Below, in pieces: positions 54,611-64,000 of a stretch of DNA of 64,000 nt. Numbering within the stretch: position 1 is the stretch's first letter; every line of letters starts with the position of its first letter. Origin of the DNA: Lindgomyces ingoldianus (lineage: Eukaryota; Ascomycota; Dothideomycetes; Pleosporales; Lindgomycetaceae); assembly GCF_010093535.1 (NCBI RefSeq), contig NW_022985162.1, positions 1,228,276-1,292,275 on the forward strand. The letters are read 5' to 3'. A model generated the notes under the pieces. The model saw only the letters and a list, made by a program, of their open reading frames with translations. It did not search any database and was not told where the DNA came from. A program made the position numbers and the translations under genes.

Positions 54611-57600
54611 AGCAACTTTTCTTTTTGTCTAAAGAGTTACTTTCTGTACGCGTTACCTCTCTTCTGTCTGTGTAGGTTTATCTAATTATGTTCTGCCTTT
54701 ACTCTACCCTATTTATTAGGACTTGCCTTAGTAATGCTATACATTAGAATAAGCTAGTTGTGCTATGTAAATAGCTTTTCTCTTCTTTATCCTTTACTTT
54801 CTAAGCCTTGCTGTATAATCCCCTAGCTCTTTTCTCTTTTTATATAGTGCTAGCAGTAATAGATCCTTATAATAAGAAAGATAATTATATATAATATAAA
54901 AAAAAATAAAATAAAATAAAAAGAAATAAGCCTTATATAAAGGTGTTGTTAGTCTAGTTAGTCTAAGGCATCTTTGCGCACAGGATCTAGCTAGTCCACA
55001 GATGCTTCTATTTAGACAGAGAGGCAGTTAGTTAAGACTAGTAATTAAAAAGCTTAGTTTAGTGTTTTCTTTATACATATATTTACTAAGTTATTTTTAC
55101 TATTAATTTACTTAATTTTAGTAATTTCCCTTTTCTTATATAATTTATAAAGTAACATAATGTTAATTATAAGTTACTTTTTACTAGTAGTGCCTAGCTT
55201 AATAAAGTAATTATATAAAAACTTTAAATCTATGCAGATTACTACTAGAATTAGTAGTAGTTTAAGTGTTTATATAATTTACTATAGAGTTGTACTAAAG
55301 GTAATTGCATTATTAAACTCTTTAACTATTCTATATAGTTTACTAGTAAGAACACTTCTAGTTACTCTTTTACACTTAGTAGAATTTTAGTGTATAATGT
55401 TGCCTAGTATTTTAAAGTAGTTGCTTTGCTTTATATAGTCTTTATTACTTAATATAATTAAAAATTCTAGCTATAAGCTAAGGTCCTTGTTATTAGTAAA
55501 TAATTTATCTATAAAGATAAACAGCTTTGCATAATTAAGCTATAATAGTAGAAAAGTAAAACTGCGCTTACTATTATCTATCTGCTATTAGATTTGTGCG
55601 TTAAGTGCATTAATGTTATTATGTAAAGGGTCTATAGTTTATGCAGTAATAAAAAAGTTAAATGCTGCCTTTAGTTAACATATAAATGCAATATATGCCC
55701 CTCTTGCACATTACTTAATATATTATTATGCAGCATCTTTGTCTTTTAGGTTAATTATATAAAGGTAGCTTACTTATCTCTTCTAAGTAAAAACTACTAT
55801 GTTATGTGTAAGTTTAATTTTTCTACTATTAAACTTAATAAGCTGCTTTTTTACTAAAATAGTTTTACTTTTTATGTAAAACTTTACCTTTTATAGTTTT
55901 TTTTCTTCTCTTTATGTAAAATTCTTTGTTATAATACTTAAAGTGTTATCTGTCTATAGGCTAGTAATACTAAAGGTGTGCTCTTCTTTATTAGTAATTA
56001 AAAAGTAGAGGTTATATAAAAAGATGTGCATACACAGCTTTTTTTTATAGTAGTTATAGTATATCTTAAACTAATACAGTCCTAATTTAGCAGCTCTATA
56101 TAAGGGTTATACAACCTAGAGTATTATATTTAGTAGAAAGCTCTAGCGCATCTTCTTTAGTAGCTTTATATACAGCATGCGCATAAGCTTATCTATTAAT
56201 TAAATGTATACTTATGTAATATTACATAGTTTAAAATGCATTCTGTATATAGCTCTTAGGCTTACTTTTATAGCTAAAAGTAGTCTTTAGCTTATCTTTT
56301 AAATAGTTAGTAACTAAGTAAGAATTTCTTTTTTCTCTTTATCTAAGTAGCTAGCAAACACTAGGCAGGATTTTTTATATAGTTAAGTTATTTTACCTTT
56401 TACTTTTTATATAAGGCAGAGGTTAAAAATCTAACTTTTATACTTTATTAAGTTATATGCTATAACCTTAAAAGTGCTATTAGTAATTAAGGTGTTTATC
56501 TTTATATAGTCTAATTTCTTAAATAGTTTTTTAGGTGTAGTAATTACACTATTTATATAGAGCTTAATAGATAAGGCCTAATTATCTTTTTTTTTCTAGG
56601 TTAAAAATACCTAGTTTAGACTTTATATAGGTTTTCTTTACTTTTTACTTCTCTTAGTATCTATATCTTCTTTTTACACTAGTGCGGCATTGCTATCTTA
56701 AGAGGCTTAGTCTGTAGTAGGCTTTAGTTCTGCCTTTATAATATTTTTATAAGGCTATTTTTTTTTCCTTTTCTTTAAAGAATTTTTTTATATAGAGATT
56801 AGTTTATCTAGGTTATTTATTATAAGTAGGTTATCTTTCTTCTTTTCTTTATAGTATAGTTTAACCTATGTATATTAGAGCTTTAGTAGGCTATTTTTTT
56901 TTTAATAATAATGTCTCTCCCTTTAATGCTTTTAATCTTATATAGGCTAGTCTAGCCTTTTTTCTCTCTCTATGCTATAATCTCTAAGCTAAGGGGGAGG
57001 TTAAGAACTTTATGCATTATAAAGCTATTATAAGTGTTAATTATATAATTAATATTTACTTTTACATAGTCTTTTTAAAGTATCTTTATTACCTTTTATA
57101 TAGCGCTTACTTATGCAATAATGTCTAGTAATAGTAGAGAGTTTAGGTTAATTCTTAGGTATACTTTAAAGACTAGCAGTGTGGGTACTAGACTGTGTAG
57201 GCTAGCTATGTTGTTTAGAGCCTTAACTGCTATCTGTAGGATAGCCTTATTATCTATACAGTTACTTAGCTTAGTCTTTAGGATGTTAAACACTTGTTAA
57301 AAAGGTGTATGCGCGCGCTTAACCTTTTTAACTGCCTAATGTGCTTCTATAGGCATCTACTTACATGTAGCTCTTATAATTTTTACATAAGCTTAAAAAT
57401 CTTCTAAAGTAAAGTTTATACTAGAGTTATACATAATGTAGTCTAGAGGTTCTTAATAGGTGTTAATTTAGCATTTGCATAGTGCATTTTAAGTATCTTA
57501 TGTAGACATAGATTTTAGAAATATAGCAGCCTAAAATAATGTGTCTACATTAATAACATATAAGACATTTTTATTATTAATTTATATAACATTAATAATA

Positions 57601-60044
57601 ACTTTATAGTTAAAGTAAGTGTTATTTTTAATTATAAACTTAAATCTTTATAAAGCCTAGTTATATAATTAGTAGAGGTAGCAAAACTTCTTAATCTCTT
57701 CTAGCACTGCAGCATTAATGTTATAGCTAGCGCTAGTTAGCATCTTCTAGAGTCTTTTTATGCAAGGGTGTTTAAATTAGCAGTAAAGGTAGTAAAGTTC
57801 TAATTTAGTAAAAAAAAATATAAATTTTTCTTTACTAATATTAAAAAAAAAGTGTCTTTATTTTTATATAATAAGTATAGTAGTTTTATCTTTATGTATA
57901 ATAATATTTAGAATGTTGTTAAAGTATGCCCTAAGTTAGTTAGCATCTACTAGTAATAGTAGAAATAGTGTTAAAGTCTCTAAAATGTAGTATATAACTA
58001 GACTAATTAGGTTTTAGATTTATATAGTACTAATTAATCTTTTTAGTGTCTAGCTTTTAAAGCTAATATTTATTTAGCTAAGTGTTTAATTAATTTTTAT
58101 ACATAGGTTCTCTTATATATACACCTTAAGTTAAAACTTGCTAATAGTAAAGATCTTTACTGCGCCTATGTCCTATAGTTTGCCTTAGTATACTGTATAG
58201 TATTAGTTATTAAGGATAAACTGCTTAGCATATTCTTTAGGTTTAATACTGTAAATGTTCTCTCTTGTTGCATAGTGTAGATAAGTAGTAGAGGTAAAGT
58301 AGTTAATAGCTTTCTTAGCATTTTTACTTTTTTATTTTATTTTTTTTACATTATGCAAATTATTTTTTTCCTTAGAGTAACTTTTAAAGTTTTAGATGTA
58401 CAAGGTAATAGCTTTATATAATAAAGTCTTATTATAAAAATTTTTATATAAGGTAACATACTAGTTCTTTACTTATATATAGTTATTATAAGAGTAGTTT
58501 AATAACTAATATCTTTTTTTATAGCAAATAAAGCACTTTTTTATCTGTGTATAGTTATCTCTAGATTATAGCCTAAACCTAGATAGAGATCTTTTATATT
58601 ATCTTTTTCTACACAGAGAGAAGCTTTCTTTTTATTATGCAGACTCTTATTATGCAGAGTTATATTAGTAGTTTATGTAGTATACATTAGGCAGTTCCTA
58701 GAGGTATTAGTTTACCTTTTAGTCTATAGTAACTTAGAGTAATGCCTGTAAGTTGCTAAATAAGGCTTTATATAAGGGCTTAATAGTAAACATAGCATGT
58801 TCTAGTTCTAGTTATCCTTAACAGGCTTATATAATAGCAGTGTGCAGTAAAACATTTTTTTAAAATTTTATTTTTAGTACCTTTTATATAAGTGTAAGCT
58901 TATTAATTATTATTTTAAAAGCTTTATATAAACTCTTATTAAAGTTTTTTTATTAGTATTATATAAAGGTTATTATTGTCTAGTCTGTTTAGTACTAGCT
59001 ATAGGTTACATTAGTGTTAAAGTAACTACTTAAGGTGTTATATAAATGCTTCTAGTTATGTCTAGAGCCTATATTATACATATAGTACATATTTACCTAA
59101 CCTTCTAAAATATCTAGAAAAATGTCTGTGTACTAAGTTTCCTAGATATCTAGCTGTTAATATAAATTAATAAAAATTTTTATTTTATTTATAAAGATGT
59201 TATATAGTTAACTTATATAGTTATTATTTTTTTTTTATGCTTTTTAAAATTATATAATCTTATCTACTAGAAGTTTTTCTTTAGCAGTTTCCCTCTAGAG
59301 TAGAAGTTTGTACAGGTTGTAATGTAGTATAGATTGTGCAGGTGGTATTAGTAGTGCATACACTACTGCAGGCGGTGGTGTGTACAATTAAGGGTGTGGA
59401 GCAGGCGTTAGGTAGGGTAGCATGTATTGTTTGTACAGTAATTAGTGTAGTGCTAGCTAAGGTGTAGAAGTAGGTAATGCTAGTACATTTAGTGTTAATA
59501 GCAGCATTATGTTTAGTCTGCTTCTATGTAGAGCCTTATATAGTAATAAGAGTTATGTATAAAGCTTTTTTAGTGTAATTACTTTCTTTTATGCTATATT
59601 ATACAGCTTCTAGGCTTAGGTACCTTTAGTGCTTAGCTGTAGTGTAATTCTTTTATTCTCTAGCACTTATATAAGCTCTCTTTTAAATGTGTAGCTAAGT
59701 GCTAAAAAGTCTTATAGTGTTTATCTTTTAAAATCCTTTATATACACACTTAGAAAAGTAGCACTCTTCTAAGTTATTATATGTAAATTAGTAATTATAT
59801 AACTTATATATAATTAAGTCTATAAGCTTATTAGAGCCTCTAACATATTAATCTTGTTATTCTAGTACTCTAGGCTAGTCTTATTTTGTAGTGTTGCCTC
59901 TAATATCTCTATGTTTTTTATAAGTTATTTATATAATAAAAATTATTCTTTATTCTTTTTATTATTACATAGAGTTGTTAGTTGCTAATAAGATTTTATT
60001 ATAATAGTATAGTTAATTACTTTTTTAGTAAATTACACAGGTAC

Positions 60045-60276
60045 TGCTGTTATCTAGCTGCTAGGTTATGCAGCTTTAATAGCTTTAGTGTGCACCTTAC
60101 ACTATCTTTTCTTTACTTTATATAGTAGCAGAGCTTGCTGTGTAATGTAAAGGATTAATATGCTATTATCTAGCTACTAGGTTGTGCAGCTTTAGTAGCT
60201 TTAGTGTGTGTTTTACACTATTTTTTTTTTACTTTGTATAGTAGCAGAGCTTGCTGTATAATGTAAAAAATTAATC
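60045..60276. repeat. Two 116-bp tandem copies in the retrotransposon leader
   Basis: Copies begin TGCTGTTATCTAGCTG (60045) and TGCTATTATCTAGCTA (60161). A third start, TGCTATT, falls exactly 116 bp later at 60277. The downstream 60285-60410 holds a second tandem pair of about 60 bp (AGATAAGTAACTAAATAAAG type). The arrays lie just inside the 5' LTR in coding sense, that is, in the leader. Confidence 0.75.
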
Positions 60277-60442
60277 TGCTATTCTAAAAGATAAGTAACT
60301 AAATAAAGTACTTTATAAAGTGTAAGTACTCTGCTATTACTCTTTCTAAAGGATAAGTAATAAAATAAAGTACTTTATAAAGTATAAGTACTTTATTATT
60401 ACTTTTACTAATTTATAGTTAATTAAATTAACTACTAATTAG

Positions 60443-60722
60443 TGTTAAATAGGCTCTAACAGCTAGCTGCTTATAGTATAAGCACTTAAGTAGTAAGAGT
60501 AAGAGTAGTGTACAGTGTGCACAGTGTACAAAGTAGGTAAAGTAAGAGCAACATGTTTCTAGTTCTATTGCTCTTATCTTTTCTTTATATAGAGGAAAAG
60601 GGGGATATCTAGATGTTTGCGCACAGAGGTTCGCGCACAAGCATCATGTGACATAGATACGTGATCCTGCTCGTGCGCGATCGCTTGTATCCAGACTGTG
60701 ACGCTGCTGCTGCGTACAGACA
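60443..60722 (-). repeat. LTR of the copia-type element (5' LTR in coding sense)
   Basis: 280 bp direct repeat of 54329-54610. Most differences are transitions. It is followed by the CTTAA duplication at 60723-60727. Confidence 0.9.
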
Positions 60723-61975
60723 CTTAATATATTTATTAAGTATTACTTAGAGCTTAAAGTAAAGTTTAAGTGTAAGTATAACTATAAAAAAGCTTTTTAT
60801 AAGAATCTTATAGTAATTTAAGGCTAGTTTAACTTTATAAAGAATATTAAAGCTAAGTATAGTATCTAAGATAATAATATATATAACTTTAATAAAATAA
60901 AGTTTATAATAGGCTAAATATCTACTAAAGTAGTTATTATAAGTTTAGAGAGACAAGAATAGCTAAAAGCAGTTTAGCTAGGTAACTAGAAGTAGACAAT
61001 AGCTATCTAGAGCATTAATGCTAAAAAGTAAGCTATTTTACTTTTTATTATCTTTTAAAGTAGCAACTACTTTTTAAACTAGTATAAAAAAAATCTACTC
61101 TAAAATTAAGTTATTATAATCTTTAAGTGTAGCTAGACTACTAATTAGCTTAGTCTAGACTAGTTAAAGCACTTTAATGTGCATATAAAAAAGTGTACTA
61201 TTAGCAGCTACTATTTACTAGTTATTAATAGCTATAAAAGCTATAACTTACTTTATTTTTAGTAATACTATAAAAATAATAAAATTATTAGTTACTATTT
61301 ATATACTTTTTTACTTATTACACCTTTTATAGCTACTTAATATAGGTTGTTTTACTCTTTTAAAAAAAGTGTATAAGCGCTAAGCTAAAAACCTTATACA
61401 CAACTAAATTACTTATATTATAAAAATAAAGTTTTTACTATACTTTAAAGTAGCCTATAATGCTATAATTACTTTTAGTAATATCTAAAAAAAGTTTTAA
61501 AGCGCTAGATTAGTTTCTTTTAACTTATAATAAGTTATAATAGGCCTTAATGTAAAGTTGCGCACTTTATTACTACTACTACTTATATATAATAAGCTCT
61601 AGTAGTTATAAACTTTAAGTAATACTTTAAAACTTAAGTTATAATTAATGCTTATAAAAATAAAAATTTAAAAGTATATAAATAGTTTACTAACTTTTAT
61701 AGTTAAAGTGTTTAAAAAGGTCTTAAAAGAGGCAGTAATAATTATGTATAAGCTAGTATTAGTATAATAAGAAATTACTAAGCTTTAAGCAGCTAATAAA
61801 GCTACTACATAATATAAATTACATAAAAAAAAGTAGATTAAAGTAGAAAAGACTTTAATAATTTAAAAAAGCCTACACTTAACAGCTCTAAAGGAGTTTA
61901 AAGCGCGTAGTAATAGAAAGAAGGCAAAAAAGCAGGTGTAAGCTAAAGTAGGTAAGCTATTCTAAAGGCGCTGCA

Positions 61976-62176
61976 TGTAAAGATGGGATGGTAAGTAGCA
62001 CGGATAGCACTGAGAGCAAGCTTTCGGGGAAAGATAGGAGTGTATTGTAAGAGAGACGAATCGCTGCCAAGCTTCGCTTGTCAGGATTCATGCTTATATA
62101 CGAAGCACAGGTCATACGACCTCCAAACAGGTCAGGTGAGGCCATACTGGCCCGTTCTGGGACATCCGGCCTTACA
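61976..62176 (-). mobile_element. Solo LTR of a second retrotransposon, not RIP-mutated
   Basis: A 201-bp GC-normal island begins TGTAAAGATGGG and ends GGCCTTACA, flanked by CTGCA on both sides (61971-61975, 62177-62181). The related short element at 62501-63630 lacks this segment at the matching place, which confirms an insertion. A TATATAAGC box in minus orientation at about 62093-62101 sets the LTR direction. The solo form implies LTR-LTR recombination after insertion. Absence of RIP change contrasts with the host transposon. Confidence 0.88.
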
Positions 62177-62500
62177 CTGCAGACAGTGCAATTAGACTAG
62201 GCATAACACGCAAATGTGTAAGCAAGAAGCAGAAGTAGTATCTAAATAATATTCTAGGCTATACTGTACTATATAGTGCCAGAGCGGGTTGTTATGGGCT
62301 ATAATAGAGTTTGTTAGGGTGGGGTCTTGGCAAAAGTGAGCGACTCGGGTGTGTGAGCAACTCGCCTATGAAGTACGTTACTAGCAAGTTCCCTAGGCTA
62401 GTTATTCTTCCTTATTGCCTCTAGGTCTTCTTCTGCTTTATACACTTATAGCTAGGCTTCTAACTGCGCTAAAGGACCTAGTTTATTTAAATATGCATTA

Positions 62501-63630
62501 ACGTACCTAACAGGTTAGCCGGCTACACAGGTTAGCTAGCTACTTTTGCTAAGCCCCTACTAAACTCTACCTATCTACATAATGCCTTAACAACAACACT
62601 AGATTAAATCTTCTAAAGAATGTTAGATACAGCTTACTTTTTAGGCTTTTAAATAAGACTTAAAACTTTTCTTATAACACGCTATAGCTATTTATAATGT
62701 CTTTTATATAACACTAAGTAATTAACACGCTAGACAGCCTTTATAAGCAGAATGCTAGCCTAAATTAAGGAATCTAACTAAGCTTAAAAAAAAGTAGTTA
62801 TTAAGTATATATTTAAGCTTATTACACACAGATTTCTTTTTAGGCTTATAGCTATAGCTAATATAGCTAATTTCTTACCTATAAAGTGTAATCTAGGCTA
62901 GGTTAGCTTAAACTAGCCTAGTATGTAAGTTAAGCACTGCTTTAAGTTTATAATAAAGTTTAATTATAAGTATAATTATAAAAAAGCGCTTTATAAGAAT
63001 CTAAAAGTTATCTAGAGCTAGTTTTACCTAGTAGCTAACATAAAAGCTAAGTATAGTATTTAGAATAAAGATAAGTATAACTTTAATAAGTTAAGCTTTA
63101 TATAAGCTAGATATTAACTAAAGTAGTTATTATAGCTTTAAAAAGATAAAAACAGCTAAAGGTAATATAGTAAAGTAATAAAAAGTAAATAATAGTTATC
63201 TAAAGCATTAATATAATAAAGTAAGCTATAAGATTATAAAGCTTTAAGTAGTAAATAAGGCTACTACATAACATAGATTACATAAAAAGAAGTAAATTTA
63301 AGTAAAAAAAACTTTAATAGTTAAAAATAAAGCTTGTTTAACTACTTTAAAGAAGTTTAGAGCGCGTAGTAATAGAAAAAAGCTAAAGACATAAGTGCAC
63401 ACTAAAAAAAGTAAGCTATGTTAAAGGTAATATAAGTAGTGTAATTAGACTAGGCATAACTTACATACATATAAGTAAGTAGTAAAAGTAGACTTTAAAT
63501 AATATCTTATGTTATATTACTTTATATAGGGCTAAAGTGGGCTGTTTTACGAGAGAATAGAGTAGTTTTAGTAGGGGCTTAGCAAAAGTAGCCGGCTAAC
63601 CCGTGTGGCCAGCTAACCTGTTAGGTACGT
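62501..63630. mobile_element. 1.13-kb non-autonomous TIR element related to the Fot1-like element
   Basis: Inverted ends begin ACGTACCTAACAGGTTAGC at 62501 and its complement ends at 63630. TA lies on both sides (62499-62500, 63631-63632). The termini match for about 64 bp with few differences. Internal segments at 62620-62900 and 62920-63480 align with the left and right parts of the element at 53907-62378 with deletions, so this is an internally deleted relative. At 1130 bp it cannot encode a full transposase. Confidence 0.85.
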
Positions 63631-63632
63631 TA

Positions 63633-63760
63633 TAGCATGTTATAAGAAAAGTTTTAAGTTTTATTTAAAAGCTTAAAAAGTAAGCTGTATTTAACATTCT
63701 TTAGAAGATTTAATCTAGTGTTGTTGTTAAAGCATTATGTAGATAGGTAGAGTAGGGTTG
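63633..63760 (-). repeat. Inverted internal fragment of the same transposon family
   Basis: The reverse complement of this segment aligns with 62570-62695, sharing CTACCTATCTACATAATGC, AACAACAACACTAGATTAAA and CTTTTCTTATAACAYGCTAT. It lies directly outside the right TA of the 1.13-kb element. This suggests that element inserted into, or recombined with, an older copy in opposite orientation. Confidence 0.75.
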
Positions 63761-63813
63761 CTGTTTACTATAGTAATAGTAATTACTATAGTAATAGTAA
63801 TTACTATGCAACC
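63756..63813. repeat. Palindromic AGTAATAGTAATTACT array with GGTTGC/GCAACC ends
   Basis: Two exact 18-bp units (63769-63786, 63787-63804), each containing the palindrome AGTAATTACT, are bracketed by GGTTGC and its complement GCAACC. A further unit occurs at about 63823-63841. It resembles the terminus of a MITE or of another AT-targeting element entering at the window edge. Confidence 0.6.
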
Positions 63814-63849
63814 TTTTAGCTCTAGTAATAGTAATTACTATTTACTAAA

Positions 63850-64000
63850 AATAGTATAAAAGTATAACATAAGTCTTAATTAGCTATTTAAAACTTATAG
63901 CACTTTAACTTTATTTTTCTTATTTTACTTAGACTACTATATTTAGATAAACTTAGTAAACTAAGTAAAATAATTTAACTAAATAAACTAATCTAACTAA
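63850..64000. repeat. AT-rich tail of the window
   Basis: RIP-like TA-rich sequence with CTAAATAAACTTAGT-type words. No boundary or coding frame was seen before the window ends. Confidence 0.4.

Larger units (their letters stand above)
54329..60722 (-). mobile_element. Ty1/copia-type LTR retrotransposon, RIP-mutated
   Basis: LTRs at 54329-54610 (282 bp) and 60443-60722 (280 bp) begin TGTTRAATRGGCTC and end GTACAGACA on the plus strand. CTTAA target duplications lie at 54324-54328 and 60723-60727. Coding direction is minus. A purine-rich AAAAAGAAAAG tract abuts the lower LTR when read on that strand. Minus-strand fragments match copia pol: at 57111-57293 the stretch L-Q-I-A-V-K-A-L-N, then V-P-T-L-L-V-F, typical of the region between integrase and reverse transcriptase. 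Near 55600-55720 lies G-A-Y-I-A-F and then an A-x-T-I-D-P-L segment from the RNase H end. The order fits copia (gag, protease, integrase, RT, RNase H). Dense stops make it inactive. Confidence 0.88.
53907..62378. mobile_element. Fot1/pogo-like DNA transposon, interrupted by nested insertions
   Basis: Inverted termini of about 60 bp begin ACGTACTTCAT at 53907 and end as its complement at 62378, with TA on both outer sides (53905-53906, 62379-62380) as target duplication. Subtracting the internal retrotransposon and its duplication leaves about 2.07 kb, and removing the solo LTR about 1.87 kb. That is the size of Fot1/Pot2 elements, which also insert at TA. The remaining left (53907-54323) and right (60728-62378) parts share homology with the shorter element at 62501-63630. 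No transposase frame survives the RIP mutation. Superfamily is inferred from size, TA duplication and terminal length, because the DDE motifs cannot be read. Confidence 0.8.

Overview
The window comes from a filamentous ascomycete (Pezizomycotina). Coding sequence is broken by many 48-83 nt introns with GTANGN donors, CTAAC/CTGAC-like branch sites and YAG acceptors. The intergenic spacers are compact, and the repeats carry dense CpA-to-TpA (TpG-to-TpA) mutation typical of repeat-induced point mutation (RIP). The window has a two-speed layout: a gene-bearing block at about 11.2-53.2 kb lies between two AT-rich, RIP-mutated repeat blocks at about 0.95-11.15 kb and 53.3-64 kb. No finer taxonomic placement is claimed.

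Left repeat block. Positions 1-950 hold nothing recognised. From about 1.7 to 4.15 kb one reading frame, broken almost only by RIP-type stops, preserves the motif order of a RecQ/telomere-linked-type helicase. Tandem repeats follow. At 6825-8030 sits a compact, well-bounded terminal-repeat element with two 218-bp LTRs, an AGACT target duplication and only a gag-like frame inside. Its left LTR is RIP-mutated and its right LTR is not. It splits an older RIP-mutated sequence whose minus-strand frame is still readable at 8.2-8.6 kb.

Gene block, left to right: a GNAT acetyltransferase (+); a weak hypothetical gene (+); a ten-exon peroxisomal alcohol (methanol) oxidase ending in SRL (-); mitochondrial alternative oxidase (-); a conserved protein of unknown function (+); a KAR9 spindle-positioning protein (+); a DsbA-family thioredoxin-fold protein with a CPWC site (+); a Mid2-like single-pass surface protein (+); mitochondrial ribosomal protein bS18m (-), divergent from a PPR protein (+); a two-membrane-span kelch protein (-); a CUE-AlkB-GRF dioxygenase (-), divergent from the PTS2 receptor PEX7 (+); an alpha/beta-hydrolase relic (-); AIM24 (-), divergent from the mitochondrial ABC exporter ATM1 (+). 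Seven of the genes serve mitochondria or peroxisomes. Three gene pairs share divergent promoters of 218-274 bp.

Right repeat block. A Fot1/pogo-like DNA transposon with TA target duplications and about 60-bp inverted termini spans 53907-62378. It is interrupted by a complete RIP-mutated Ty1/copia-type retrotransposon (54329-60722, CTTAA duplication) and by an unmutated 201-bp solo LTR (61976-62176, CTGCA duplication). A second, shorter element with the same terminal architecture but a different repeated end motif lies at 62501-63630. A truncated related end lies at 53362, and an inverted internal fragment at 63633-63760. Insertion order can be read from the nesting.

Exon boundaries were placed by eye from splice consensus and reading-frame continuity. 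All family calls are from recognised motifs, with no database search.
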